A stretch of DNA of 64,000 nt from Miscanthus floridulus (GCF_019320115.1 NC_089587.1:104829158-104893157); one strand, 5' to 3'; numbered from the stretch's first letter, positions 43,332 through 56,919 are shown. Numbers and translations are program-made. The notes: generated by a model from the sequence alone, not told the origin.

Positions 43332-44413
43332 TCATAAACACTTCTTTAATTGGGAAACATGAAAGACATTATGTACTGTTGACAAAATATCCAGAAGTTG
43401 GAGACGATAAGCAACCACACCACATCGCTCCAAAATCTTATAAGGTCTGACATAACGAGGAGCTAACTTTCCATGGACTCTGAACCGATGCACACCTCTC
43501 ATCGGGGATACCTTTAGGTACACATGGTCACCAACTTCAAACTGCAAGGGCCTTCTCCCCTTGTCCGCATAAGCCTTTTGACGGTTCTGAGCCGCTTTCA
43601 AATGACACTGAATAACACTGACTTGCTCTTGAGCTTCCTTGATAAAATCAGGTCCAAAGTAACCACGATCACCCACTTCAACCCAGTTAAGAGGTGTTCT
43701 ACATTTCTTGCCATGTAGGGCCTCAAAAGGTGCCATACGAATGCTCTCTTGATAGCTATTGTTGTAGGAAAACTCAGCTAAAGTCAAGCATTCATCCCAC
43801 TTTTCTAGATAAGAAATGGCACAACCTCTCAATATTTCTTCAAGTACCTGATTGACCCTTTTTGTCTAACCATCAGTTTGTGGATGATAAGCTGAACTTC
43901 TGAGGAGATGAGTACCAAGACATTCTAGAATTGATCCCAAAAATGAGAGACAAAAACTGATCCTCTATCCAAAACAATTGTAAGAGGAACCCCATGCAAG
44001 GTTACAATCCGATCAAAATACAGCTTAGCATACTTCTTGGTTGAATACCTTGTATCCACTGAGAGGAAATGAGCAAACTTGGTGAGGCGATCCACAATGA
44101 CCCAAATAGAGTCGTACCCCTTTGTCGTGTGGGGCAAACCCACAACAAAGTCCATGGAAATGTCCTCCCATTTCCAAACAGGAATAGGTAAGGGCTGTAG
44201 AAATCTAGGCGTACGCATATGGTATGCCTTAACCCTTCCACAAATGTCACATTTTGAGATGTGTTTGGTAATATCCTGTTTCATGTTTGGCCATAAATAC
44301 AAGTGACATAAATCAAGATACATCTTGTTACTTCCCGAATAAATGGATAATTTGGAGTTGTGAGCTTCATCCAAAAATTTTCTCCTAAGCTCATCACTTG
44401 AGGGAACCACCAA
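43332..44413 (-). pseudogene. Integrase, chromovirus
   Basis: Zinc region HNSKLSIYSGSNKMYLDL, then CDICGRVKAYH at about 44345-44210. The core has WEDISMDFVVGLPHT (first Asp), VIVDRLTKFAHFL and LDRGSVFVSHFWDQF (second Asp) at 44165-43927. A frameshift near 43925 moves it to WDECLTLAEFSYNNSYQESI, APFEALHGKKCRTPL and a GPY/F-like end. The Glu region is in the break and not clearly readable. Confidence 0.85.
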
Positions 44414-45275
44414 TCAGTTCTTCAACTTCACCACACCTTGATCATCAACACTAAAATGAGGACCACGCCCTTTGACAATTAACTTCTTGATATGTGGAAT
44501 TTCTGAAGCATCATGCATTTGCTCTATAATAATTTGCTCAAGTAGATCCGAGACTAGAGCAATATGGGCTAAAACCTTAGAATGGTTGAGAGACAGATTC
44601 TTCTTCAACTTGATGTGACTTCCGACTTAAGGCATCAGCCACCACATTAGCTTTTCTAGGGTGATAATGAACTTCTAAGTTATAATCTTTGATTAACTCA
44701 AGCGACCTCCATTGCCTCATATTCAACTCGTATTGAGTGAAAATATATTTGAGACTCTTGTGATCCATAAAAATTTGTACTTTATTTCTCAATAGGTAAT
44801 GTCTCCAAATTTTTAGACCGTGCACCATTGGAACCAGCTCTAAATCATGGGTGGAATAATTCAACTCATGCTTTTTCAGCTAACGTGAAGCATAAGCGAT
44901 CACATGTCTGCCTTGCATAACCACACATCACAGTCTAGTCCTAGAGGCATCACAATACACATCAAAAGGCCTATCAATATTTGGTTGGGTAAGAATAGGA
45001 GCAGAGGTAAGAAACTTCTTCAGGGCTTGGAAAGCTTGTTCACAAGCCAGAGTCCATACAAACTTGACATCCTTCTAGAGCAACTTGGTCATTGGTTGAG
45101 CTATTTTAGAAAAATAAGGGATGAAGCGTTGATAATACCCAGCAAGACCAAGGAATTGATGAATCTGATGCACTAACTTTGGAGATTTCCAATTTAACAT
45201 GTCCTGCACCTTGCCAGGATCCATCGAGATGCCTTCAGGTGTTAGGACATGTCCCAAAAACTGCACTCGATCCAA
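44414..45275 (-). pseudogene. RNase H region, chromovirus
   Basis: [18 protein letters not shown] and HQFLGLAGYYQRFI (RT connection) at about 45260-45120. After a break, NYSTHDLELVPMVHGLKIWR, HYLLRNKVQIFMDHKSLKYI and LNMRQWRSLELIKDYNLEV (RNase H) at 44864-44680, and VADALSRK at about 44630. Several stops occur between the pieces. Confidence 0.8.
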
Positions 45276-46156
45276 CCAAAACTCACACTTCTGAATTTGG
45301 CATACAGCTTGTGTTCCCTTAACCGAGTCAATACTATCCGAAGATGTTGTGCATGCTCTTCATTGTTCTTGGGGTATATCAAAATATCATCAATGAACAC
45401 CACTACAAACTTCTCCAACTTCGGCATAAAGACTAAGTTCATGAGGTACACAAAGAATGCAGGAGCATTGGTGAGACCAAAAGACATGACTAGGTATTCA
45501 TAAAGCCCATACCTAGTATAGAAAGTTGTCTTTAGTATATCTTGTGGCCGGATCTTAATTTGGTGATATCTAGAATGAAGATCAATCTTTGAAAACACTT
45601 TTGCACCAGCCAACTGATTGGACAAAGTATCAATACGAGGTAAAGGATACTTGTTCTTAATGGTTATCATGTTCAGAGGGCAATAATCCACACACATCCA
45701 AAGATTGTCGTCCTTCTTCTTCACAAAAATAGCTGGACAACCCCATGGTGAAGAACTAGGATGGATGAAATCCTTCTCCAACAATTCCTTTAACTGCTTC
45801 TTCATTTCTGCCAGTTCCTTTGGAGCCATGCGGTAAGGACGCTGTGAAATAGGAGCAGTACCAGGTTCTAACTCAATGGCAAACTCCACATCCTGATCCA
45901 GTGGTAACCCAGGTAAATCCTCAGGGAAGATATTTGGAAACTCATAGACCACAGGAATAGAGGCAAGATCAGGAGAGGCTTTAGTATGGGCAATAACTGG
46001 TAGGGTGGAAACAGAAGACATAAGGAGAGACATTCTATCCTTAGAAGAAGGAAGCTTCAACTCAACAATTCTCTGCCTAAGGTTCAGGACTACCCCGCAA
46101 CTTCTCATCCAGATCATTTCCAGAATTGCATCTATGCCTTGCCCAGGTAATAACAT
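45242..46156 (-). pseudogene. Reverse transcriptase, chromovirus
   Basis: [54 protein letters not shown] and the catalytic [10 protein letters not shown] are present in one open frame of 304 codons. The R of the usual LRMCVDY is W. This is the best preserved chromovirus domain. It leaves frame after AKFRS near 45290. Confidence 0.9.
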
Positions 46157-46225
46157 GAACTAGAGACAATAAGAGTGAGTTGCTAGCACTAGCCTCACTG
46201 TGTCCATCCGAGTGTTAACGCACAA

Positions 46226-46480
46226 CTATGCACCTAGAGCTCTAATTCTATAGGCAATAGGAATAGCCATAGTAGATATATCGTGCCTTTGTGCAAACCC
46301 CATACTTATGAATGAATGTGATGCACCAGAATCAAATAATACATATACTAGGAGGGAATCAATGGTAAACATACTAGCCATCACAGGCTCTCCTTGTGGG
46401 ATCTCCTCAGCCTTAGTGAAGTTAACCTGTCCTAAGTGGCTCACGGGCACCTTCTTCCTAATGACAGTCCTCTTGACCAA
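46226..46480 (-). pseudogene. Aspartic protease, chromovirus
   Basis: VYVLFDSGASHSFIS carries the D-S-G-A active site of gypsy proteases at about 46340-46300. The frame ends in a stop at 46226 before RT. Confidence 0.85.
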
Positions 46481-46489
46481 ACAAGAGTT

Positions 46490-47641
46490 GGCTAAAGGCT
46501 GACAAGACCGAGTAAGCTGGTTCTAGGGGCGCTCATGAGCATAGTGGCCTTCCTTGCCACACTTGAAATAAGCACCCAGCTTGTTCCCCTATCCTTGACA
46601 AGGTGGAACCTGCTATCTCTGAGGATGCTGCACCTACTGAGTAGGTGCATGGTACTGAGTGGAAGGTGCCTGGTGAGTCTACTGAGTCTGGCGAGATGAC
46701 TACCCACCCGGAGAGTGATAGGACACCCTCCTCATAACCTATACCTTCTGAGACTATGGGTGACTAGAAGACCCAGTGGTCACCCTCTTGCACTTTCACT
46801 CAGCTTGAGAGTCATGCTGAAGTCCCTCCATAGCAATGGCAGCATTCATCAAAGCACCAAAGGTCTGATAGCTCCTTGTATACAACTTCTCTTACAAGAT
46901 GTAAGAGAGACCATGATTGAAATGGTCCATCTTCTCATCAGTATCCACATGAGTTCCAGCATACTGTGCAAGATGGTTGAACTTGTTCACATACTCCATC
47001 ACAGTCATGTTTCCTTGCTTCAGCTCTAGAAACTCAGACAGCTTCCTGTTCAGTAAACTAGCAAGAATATAGTACTGATGGAAGACAGTGGTAAACTCCC
47101 GCCAAGTCACATGGTGGTCCATAGGCTGCGTGGCATTGAAAGTGTCCCACCAAGCACCGGTAGATCCTAGAAGCTGTTGTGCGGCAAAGTGCACCTTCTG
47201 CTCGTCAGTCACAGTGAGTAGCTAAAACTTCTGCTCTAGAATACGAAGCCAATGCTCCACGTCCAGAGGCTCAGTAGTTGGTGTGAACATGGGAGGGTGT
47301 GTCTCCAAGAAGTCCTGATAGGAACAGGGCCTCTTAGGACCATGGGCACCACCCCCATTCCCGCCATTGACACCAGGGCCTCCATGGGCAAAGCCACCAA
47401 TAGCATGTGCTAGCATCTCCAAGGCACAAGGCGGCTCACAGTGAGCAGCCAACATCTAAGCCATCATCTCGGCATGGGTCATTAGAGGCAGTGGCGGAGG
47501 AGAAGGACCAAGGAATGGGGCCTCGTGGCTCTCCCCGTTGGCATTGCCATGATCATCGCCACGACCATTTTTGTCCTAGACTTCACTAAGACCATGGCCT
47601 GTCCTAGCACTGGTGCTCCCATGGCCAGACCTCAGGTTCAT
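46490..47641 (-). pseudogene. Gag, chromovirus
   Basis: ATG at 47641 starts MNLRSGHGSTSA. The gag domain (DYQDFLETHPPMFTPTTEPL, HWLRILEQKF, then HFAAQQLLGSTGAWWDTF, VTWREFTTVFHQYY and MEYVNKFNHLAQYA) spans about 47345-46930. The zinc knuckle at about 46565-46525 is damaged: first Cys is Tyr and last Cys is Arg. Stops interrupt near 47575, 47455 and 47220 (plus-sense coordinates). Confidence 0.85.
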
Positions 47642-48144
47642 CTGTAAATAGATAGGAACTCACCATTAGGGACAAGGCCTCCATATTTAGAAATAAAAGG
47701 CTAGAGAGATGATAAGGCCCAATGAATGGTTACTAGCGAGACTTTTCCTTAAGAGTTAAAGCATTTCTTTTTATTTATTATCCTATCAATTTACTGTCCA
47801 AAAATTATACGTGTGGGGGAGTTTAGTTTAAGCAAGATTCTCTATTTATGATGCATGGATCAACCTATTCGTTCGCTCAGGCCAGAATATAGCGACATTC
47901 GTATATATTTTTTGGCACAACGCACACTCACTTCCCATACGCTAAACGATTTTTATGTAGTGTAAATTAGTGTACCTACAGAAGGTTCATTAGATAAAAC
48001 CAGTGCCACTATCCTAGATAGACCATATTATTAGGGCTTATACTTATTTACGTAATTTATCGCATCCTACTTTTCGCAAAGCTTTTGTTGGTTAAATTTT
48101 AGGTTTTGAAAAGAGTTTTTAAACTTGTAGACTCATTATTGGGC
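47642..48144 (-). other. Leader of the chromovirus
   Basis: About 500 bp untranslated leader between primer site and gag. Its left half is duplicated at 40043-40324. Confidence 0.75.
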
Positions 48145-48155
48145 TCTGATACCAC
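48145..48155 (-). other. Primer-binding site of the chromovirus (tRNA-iMet)
   Basis: The minus strand reads TGGTATCAGAGCC, the standard plant initiator-tRNA-Met site, about four bases inside the LTR edge at 48159. Confidence 0.85.
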
Positions 48156-51100
48156 ATATGGCAGAACCACCTGAACTAACATTCTTTCAGATGCGCTCGT
48201 CTTCCACTAGACACTAAGCACCTCAAAAGTAAGCTACATTGGACAATTCCATCGAGCACACCCCAAGAGAGAACTCAAAACAATCCATGTTTTATATCTA
48301 GAATCCGATAATGAGTACGAGTTTACAATACTTAGTCCATTTCATACAACAAGAGTTCTTAGAAATTATTTATTACAATACCAGAGTTCAGAGCGCGATA
48401 ATTAAACAGCGGAATAAAAATAAACATCTAGCAGAAACGATATAAGGATCCGTCTGCGCTCACCAGAAGAATCCTCCACACAAGAGCTACCCCTCAAGCT
48501 GCACCTACAATAGGGGTAAATAAACCCTGAGTACATAATGTACTCACAAGACTTACCTAACTAGTGGGAATAGTTTCCTGACTCTCAAGGATATGATAGG
48601 CAATATGAGCTTGTTGTTTTCTTTTTGTTTGCGAAAAGCATTACTAATAGTAAGTCTTTAAGTCAAGTTTTATTAGCAGTCATGATTACTTCATTAGCTA
48701 ACCATTCTAGGTAAGCACATCTTCTACTTTCAAGCATGGGTTGAGCAATCAGAACCATTTTACAATCTTTCATCTTCCAGTTCTTACTACGGTGCTAGAC
48801 CATAGCCAAGTCATACCGTCTCATGGAAACGGTGATTTGCAAACCAATGTACCCCAGCTGGGTACCCCAAAACACATGCCCTGTTTGTACCCCAGGCACA
48901 AACAAGACCAACCCATTCCACTCCTATCAAGGGGTCCAGGTCCCCGCCCAAACTTGGATTCTAAGACCTCCACTTGTCCCTGCCTCCAATTAGTTGGCCC
49001 AGAAAGAGCTAGAACCTACGACAAGAGCGTAATGAGCCTTCCCGCTCCCATAAGCAAGTATGTGCTTAGGATAATAAGTCTGTGATCTGACTACCATCCA
49101 CAACAACGGACGGTCCTTAATCGACACGAATAGGAAAAATAGTGTAACCAAGCTAATTAAGCCCCGTTGGTCGTGGGACACCACCTGTTACACGCACCAA
49201 TACCCATACCATATCCCTGCCCTATCTCCATTTTTCCTTTCATGATTTTATCATGAGAGTAATTATAATAATCACCTGTTGTGAGTAACGGCAGGTTACT
49301 CACGCTACCGAAAACCTAAGCATAGCATCTACTTGAACCTGCTCTAGTAAGACTCTTAGGACAATTATATCTATGCATGTGGTTTTCATAAAATTCCTAT
49401 AATGTAAATGCACATCACATATATATATATATATATTCAGTGATTATCAAAAATAAGTGTTATGCACCAGGGCTTACCTTGGGTAGGCACAGTGTCAGCT
49501 GAGTCAGTCAGTGGTGGCTCTAGGACCTCCTCGTGCACGATCTCCTCCAACTCGTGATCGCCGGTGGTTATGATCTCCGCCAACTCGTTCTCTACATGCA
49601 TACGATGATGATGCAACACTTAGCATTTAGGCAACAACAACTCTTAAACTAAGAATATCCATACTAAGCTACTAAGCTAGCTCTAATGACTAAGGTACTA
49701 AGCTAACTATCATCTTTACCAAGCAAAGTGTTGGATTCAACTAACAAACACCTAGCTTTACAAATGAATGATATATCTTTATTTCCACTAATGATTTAAT
49801 GTATATTTGAAACAAAGAGCATTTAACTACCCTAATGCTTAGTTTTTTCTTAAGCTACAAAAATTACAGTGAGCACATAATAATACCATGAAGCTACTAT
49901 AAAAATTCTAGGACTAAAGCTATCACCAATTTACCACAAGAATTCCTACAATGATTAATTTAATAATATTGAGCACCCTCAAATGATTTAATAGCTCCTG
50001 GTATCAACATGTACATATATGAACTAAATACACTAACAAATAGAGCACAATTTTAGAAAGCTAACAAAATTTGTTTCATAATTTTTGTACACCAACATGA
50101 TTTTATATGATTTACTAAAGATTAGCTCAAAAATTAACTTCAAAAACTATTTCTAATTCCTTAGGAAAAGAAAAATGAATTCGCCCTCATGGCCCATGCG
50201 ACGTAGCAAGCGCGCGAGCGCTTAGCAGCCCACGGTGCAGCCCACGCAGAGATGGCCCGCGGTAGGGGAAATCCCGCGCATGCTGGCATTCTTGCAATAT
50301 AGACCTCGCACTTCTTCCGAATCACAATTAAGTCCTAACACTATTTTCTCCTCTCTCAGAACTTATCACTTAAACCCTTGGCCTTTCCCTTATTCACCCG
50401 CATGCACCCTTGGTGACCTAGCGCACGGCACGCGTGGCAAGCGGGAGCACTAGGCACCTACGTCGGCCACCTAGGACCTACGCGGGCCCACCTAACAAGT
50501 CGATCACCATCTCTGACTCGAGTGGCTACCCTAAGTGGTGGTGAGGGGTGGCGGGACATGCTAGAGCGAGCTGCAGCGATGCATGACCATCCGCGACCGT
50601 GGCACAACTTCCTCAGTGATCTAGAGCACCTAAGAACCTAACTGGCTAGCATGGGAGCATCAGTAGACTACCGTGACCTAGCCGAGGTGACAGTTTGGGT
50701 GGAGGATGGTAGAGGAGGGTTGGCCACGTGCGGCCGAGCCGTGCGGCGACGCATTGCGGCAGCACGGTCGCATTAGCAATGATGGGGAGGTAGTAGCGGT
50801 TCAGCTAAGGCGTGTAGGGAGAAGAGGGAGTCAAGGTGATGCTAGTGGTGCAGGTGAATTGGCTCAAGAGGGACGGTAGGAGGGCTGCCCACATCCTTGA
50901 CCGAACTCGGCCTTATCGGCACTGCGGCGGTGAAACTCCAAAATTGGAGCTCGACCAGGCGCCATTCAAGGTCAGGTGGGGACGAGTAGCTAGGCAGCTT
51001 GATGATGGAGCCAACAACGCGACGAATCAACTTGAGGTGATCTCTCCCTAACAAATTTAATGGCGTGGCTCCACGGTGGTAGCAGAGAGAAAAAGATAGA

Positions 51101-51664
51101 AAGAGAGAGACAGGGCATGGCAAATGGGCTCAGCTCATCCTTGCCTTGGCGAGATGCAGTCGACGTGAACGTGGAGGCCCACATGTAGGCACTGGCAGAC
51201 AGGCGCGCGTGTTCGGGATCAGCGTGGCCCGTGCGTCGTAGTGCCATAAATGGCAAGACGACGATGAGTTCCACCATGTGCGCGTGGCAGTGGTGGCATC
51301 GGACTGGGCTGACAGCGGCGTAGAGATGCAGAGGGAGGCATGGATTTGACAACGAGGTGACGGCACCGGCAGTGGTTGCAGCATGACACAAGGCGAGTCA
51401 CAGTGTGGCAGCATGGCAGGGCCAACGGCAGCACTGCCCGGCTACGCAAGCAGGAGCAGTTGTTGGTAGTCTCATATGCCATCTTGAGCCAGGCCACAGA
51501 GCAGCTATGGCCGGCCACGCGTGGTAGCGTATGTGCGCGTGGGACAGCCGACATGATAACACTGAGCACCCGAGCGTGGTGACCGTGCCCACGTGGCCAA
51601 CCATCCCGAGACCGTGTCGTGCATGAATTTTAAAGCACCCAAAACGACTAAACAGTTGCTTCAG

Positions 51665-54600
51665 TGTAATGCTCCAGAGTCCAAACGGCTCAGATCCACT
51701 CTGCACACTGAGCAAACCACACCTACCACCATCCCACTTACGCTTTCATCCTCGCTTCACATAAAAGGATTAACCCAGGGATGGAGGGATGGACTCTAGA
51801 AGCCTTATATGTTGGTCTATCCCACCTTTAACAACCAAGGTGGGACTAAACTCTCCACAATATCTCATTAACTTGCATATGGGCCACTATAGGCCAAATT
51901 CCAAACTGGGCTGGATGTCACATACACCCCCCTCAAAGGAACCGATGTCCTCATCGACCCAACACACCCACAACCGGGCAAACATTGACCAAGAATGTTC
52001 CCTTTTAGCACACGCGACCGTACATCCAGTGCCGGCACATGTGCCATGCCGTGCACCCTGAAGGGCCTACACGCACAATGAACCCCATGTTCGCACACCA
52101 GACCCACACACGCCCATGGCCACAAAGGTCGGCTCTGATACCACTTTGTAGCACCTGGTTTTATTAACAAAACCAGATACACACCATATGTGAGCTCAGA
52201 AAGTCAAATCTTACATATAGCTACAAATAAGGGTAATATCAATAGACAATACTTAAATACATAACGTATTAGTATATAGAATATAACCTCAGAGTATTGA
52301 TAGTGGAAAGATAACTCCATTTTTCAGGTGAAGACTCCAAATCCACAGGGACAACTGACTGGTTGATCACAAGCCTAATTCCTCTAAACTCTAGCAATCT
52401 GGTATCCATCCGAGATTTTCCAAAGATTTAAAAAGTAAAGCAAGCATAAGTACATGTCGTACTCAACAAATATAACATGGGATTCATGAGGCTCAAAAGG
52501 CTAACACTGGTTTAACTACGATTAGCTTTTAATTGTCATAATTTTAGCAAAAGAGTAGCAACAAGTTTATCACAAGCCCGTATAAACACATGATCAGGTA
52601 AACATGAATAATGAATAGCATAAACAGTAATCATTAATGAGCATATTCATTATCAGTATCTTTCGTGTTCATTATCATTAACCATTAGTGATCATCTATT
52701 CCGCAAATGTTCCAAGTCCGCTCGTGACCGTGAGCGCGGCTGATATACCAGTTTTACACTCTGCAGAGGTTGTACACTTTCACTATGAGTCATGATTTAC
52801 CCTTTCACCCGAGGTAGCTAATCCTTTGACCCACTTCCAAGGAAGGTCGGCAGGGTTCACTATGAAGCCTTTCAAAGGTTCGTCTAACGAGTTAGGGCCA
52901 CTAAGGTTTTCCCATCAGTAAGCATGAACCCCTCTCCTAGGAGCGACTAACAAAATACAAAGAAACCAAAGTGCACCCTCTTGGCAGTCCGAGATCATAC
53001 AAACCGGAGCCCCTCTTGAGCCATAAAGGTAACCACTAACAAGCTAGAAAAGGTCCTCATACTGAGCTAAAGCCAGAGCCATATAGCCCTCACAGCTGTA
53101 CTGTAAGTCCCGGATGATCACTTACAGATAAGTCCGTAGGAAGAGGAATCTAAAGCACCATAAAATAGCCCAATGCTCTAGCCCCCTTGTTCCATGTTGT
53201 CAAAAAGCATCTTTTAATGTTTATTGCATATTACATTGGTCAAGTTACAAGATCATGGTTGTAGTTGAGCACTAGCATCATACTACCCAATGCAATAACC
53301 CAAAGGTATCAAGGTGCAGGGTAACAAAGTACTAGGAAATCATTGGTGGCAGTCAAGGTAGACACATGCAGTATGAATTAAATGATTAAATGTGTATAGG
53401 ACAATAAGGAAGATCTCATGCTATACTTGCCTTAAACACCGATCCTTCGGTAAGCTTTAATCTTCAACGTTCTTCTTCTTCTTGATCACCACGTATATCT
53501 CACCCATTGGACGTAATCATAAAGCACCACACAAGCATCCATACAATTATACACGAAGCAAATAATAGATCTAAATAGAACAGTACACCAATCAATGAAA
53601 AGGTTTGAAAACTAATCTACGTGTTGCTACAATTACGCAGACGCGAAAAGCACGCTAATCAGAGCTATGGTGAAAAAGAAGCAACTACCGAGAGTTTTAT
53701 ATTATAAAAAGATAAGGATAACTACAAGCTTGATATATTTTAATTGAGCAAAACCATGTGAAGCATATTAACCAGATTACACAAAATCACATTTTATTTT
53801 GAAAGCTGAGTTAAACTAGCCATATTTTACTAACATATATTATCTTATAATTCAAGTTAGATTTTATCTTTGCCAAAATAAAAGAGAGCACCTACTGGAA
53901 CTGCATGTGGCGTGGATTTGAGCTAAACAAATTATTATAATATAAAGACACATTGGTGATTGTAATTAATTAAACCATATAAATACTTGCATATAAAATG
54001 TCAAAGTGTGACACCTATATTGTTTATAAATTAGAAAACTCGTTGCCTGTATAGTAATCAAATTAATTAATATTTATCTATAAACAGTGAAACATGCGGC
54101 ATGATCAACTTCGCTGCTAAATTATCGATCACATCGACACGAGCTTAACGCAACAAGAACAAACTAAATCAGAGCTAAAGGATGAAGATATCAAGAGTTT
54201 AAAGATAAAGATGACTATTTGGCAAGGATTATTTGGCAAGAATGATATTTTTGGTACATCACGTTCAAACGATAGATTAAAGATAAAGATGACTATCATC
54301 ATGGGCAAAGGAACCAATGCATGGAGTGGCTGACCTTCAACTATTCATCAGGGTGCTCATTTGCATGCTGCACGATGTAGCATGCTAGTAGCAAGGACAG
54401 GGCGAGCGATTTGCAGCTGCATGAGATGGAGTGAAGTTGATTGACAAAAGGAAGGAACACGATTAAGCATAAAAATAAATAGATCAAAGGGATATAGGAG
54501 ATCGACGTGCAGGATGGATTGTGCACCTCCTCTGCTGGCTTTGTAGCGCTTAATCGCTGACTTGTACGTGCATGTGCAAAACGGCGACAACTTGGTGGTC

Positions 54601-55283
54601 TTCCTCGCATGCATGAAGGCTTGCTCACGATCCGTTGCTTACATGCACGATGGCCTTCTCTGGCGTGAGGCAACGTTGCGACAGCTCGCTCCTCACGGCG
54701 TGGCTGGGACGTTCAAGAAGTAACGAGGCGATGGTGGCATGCGGCAGAGCTCGGCGAGTGCTATTTAAGAGAGCCAATGGCTTGGGAGGCAAGGCAATAG
54801 GAGGAGGCATGAGCGGCACAGAGTCGTGGCAGCGGCGGACGCGGACTCGATGACGGAGTCCGACACGGGTACGATTCAAGGTTGTTGAATATAACGCTAA
54901 CATGCGAGGCCCATCGGTTAGCGAGACCAAGTGGAGAGAGGATGACACATTGCTGGGCCGCGGAGAGAAGGACAGCGCGGACTCGTGGTTGCTGGGCTGG
55001 CCCAAGGGAAGGAAAGGAATAGATAAAATTTTTCTTTTCTATTTTCTTACACACATTTTCAAACACAATTTCAATTTAAATTCAAATTCTTTTAAAATTT
55101 GATCAACCCCAAGCATCATAAAAATAAATATGCAGCAGCATATATACACCAACATGTTTCTAAACCTTATAATAAATTTTAATTTCATGAAAACTTTTAT
55201 TTCCAATGTTTTAATGAGCACAAAAATCCAAATTTAAATCTTTTTAACCCTATTTCAAAAAGAGCAATTTTTAGGGTATTACA
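51665..55283 (-). mobile_element. LTR-type insertion with unlike ends
   Basis: 3619 bp, flanked by a perfect 5-bp TSD TTCAG (51660-51664, 55284-55288) and absent from the matching point in the other LTR (near 42500). Ends are TGTAAT and ATTACA. On the minus strand: a 3137-bp LTR-like part (55283-52147, TGTAATACCC..GGTGCTACA), a tRNA-Met primer site (52143-52131), about 200 bp of interior, a purine tract (AAGGGGGG-like, 51935-51927), and a short second LTR-like part (51926-51665). I cannot align the two end parts. No coding frame was recognised. Confidence 0.75.
52131..52143 (-). other. Primer-binding site of the 3.6-kb insertion
   Basis: The minus strand reads TGGTATCAGAGCC, three bases from the LTR-like end GGTGCTACA at 52147. 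Confidence 0.8.
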
Positions 55284-55787
55284 TTCAGGATCCAAACCAT
55301 CTTCACCATGCTCAAGATGGCATATGAGACTACCAAATCGAGCTATAATACTACACCACCCCTTAACCCAATCTCTCAAAATAATTTGCTAAACATAGCA
55401 ATGTCTAGCTATTGACAAACTTGGAAATTTTCTAAGTTTTTGAGCTGAACTTTATTTCAATTTGCAATTTCTAGGCTAGTATAAATATTAGCTAGTCATA
55501 TCATTTTTCAACAGCAAGTATTTCACTGTCATCTACAAAGTTTATACTTCAAACTTTATTTAAGTATCACACACATATTCTACAGTATTTTTGCTTAATA
55601 AAAATTGGTTTTCAACCCTACTTGATATACATGAGCTATTGAATCAACTTTCATTTAAAATTTTTATTAGTCATTTTAGGTTACAAGAAATTGATCTACA
55701 CACTTTATCACATGCATTAACACATAAACATGATGCTCATGACATGTTTTGGTAAATGATTTTGGGTGTAACACCAAGGGTGTTACA

Positions 55788-56919
55788 AAGGGGCTAGACA
55801 TACATCTAAATGTGTCCCAAAGTTAAGAAAAGCATCGAAGAAGCCCAAGAAGAAAACAGGGCACCAAGCCAATAAAAAATTGTCAATCATGTGAGGCAAG
55901 AACAACAAAGTCCTCATCAGACTTATTATCCAATGCATTATGGACATACCCAAGCCCTATTTCTAGAGCCACCTCCTGCATATAGCTATGAACCACTAGC
56001 AATGTATCATCCCATGCAAAATCAATGGAGGCAAAATCAATCTCAGCAATCCATTGTTCAATCAGCACAACCCAAAGCTTCAGTTGCAAACAACAACCCA
56101 CAAAACAGCCAGGCTAAGCAAGAGAACAACTCCCCATCAGTTTCAGCGGTAAACAATAATGTAATCATCCCATGTAGAGGAAGAATATTGACAATCACGG
56201 GTGGAAATAGCATGGATTATGAAAATAACAGTCAAAGAAGAAAATACTTGCGAAGAGTAAATTCAATTTCAATGGAAGGCCCATATAAGAAAACAAGATG
56301 GTCCCATCTACCAATCACATTTTTAGAAGAAGACCTTCAGCCAAAAGATTACCCACATATGGATGCTATGGTAATCGAAGCAAACATTGATGGATGGACA
56401 GTCTCAAAAATATTGGTTGATGGAGGTAGCTCCGCTGACATTATATTCACATCAACAATTGACGCCATGAAAATCGATCGTAAAATACTAGGAAGAGCTA
56501 AGCATCCACTTTATGGCTTTGGAGGGAAAAAGATCCACTCAATTGGAAGAATAATTTTGCTAGTTTCTTTTGGAACAGTAAGCAATGGAAGAACAAAGCA
56601 AATATCATTTGATGTGGTTGACATGTACTATCCATACAATGCACTCTTTGGAAGAGGAACTTTAAATGCATTCGAAGCAGTCATAAGCTACTCATACTTA
56701 TGTATGAAAATGTCAGCAATAAATGGAGTAGTCACAGTACATGGAGACCAAACTGAGGCAAGAAACATTGAAAAAGAGTACACTCTAGGACAAAATAATG
56801 TTCACGCAATCGTTGATGAAGAAAAAGAAGAAACAAAAAATGTGAAGCCTCAAACTAAAGCTCAAGCTTGTGAAGAAACAAAAAGAGTACCTCTTGATCC
56901 ATTAGTCCCAGACAAATAA
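55788..56919 (+). pseudogene. Gag C terminus and protease, second Tat element
   Basis: The frame 55891-56919 (342 codons) opens with Gln/Pro-rich gag tail sequence, then [31 protein letters not shown] and [14 protein letters not shown] (protease D-G-G) at about 56408-56450. [20 protein letters not shown] and a Glu/Lys-rich end follow. 55788-55890 continues upstream in another frame (Lys-rich). The absence of the gag core between 40042 and 55788 suggests a deletion of several hundred codons. Confidence 0.8.

Larger units (their letters stand above)
40043..55787 (-). mobile_element. Tekay-like chromovirus (gypsy), nested in the Tat element
   Basis: Minus-strand order: 5' LTR 55787-48159 (with an insertion), primer site, leader, gag 47641, PR, RT, RNase H, integrase, chromodomain 43319, polypurine tract, 3' LTR part 43009-40325. 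Left of that LTR is a second piece of the leader (40324-40043), so the left end is not a normal LTR terminus. The clade call rests on the chromodomain, the tRNA-Met primer site and the RT motifs. A chromodomain helps target insertion to marked chromatin. Confidence 0.85.
48159..55787 (-). mobile_element. 5' LTR of the chromovirus, interrupted
   Basis: About 4.0 kb when the 51665-55283 insertion is removed (48159-51664 plus 55289-55787). Ends are TGGCAGAACC and GGTGTTACA. An AT dinucleotide run lies at 49419-49436. 50160-51600 is the GC-rich part matching 41010-42440; its frames are not genes. Confidence 0.85.

Noticed and set aside
48141..48156. Possible tRNA gene at GGCTCTGATACCA (also 52131 and 6894)
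   Set aside because: These are short complements of the tRNA-Met 3' end next to LTR edges, i.e. primer sites; there is no cloverleaf sequence.
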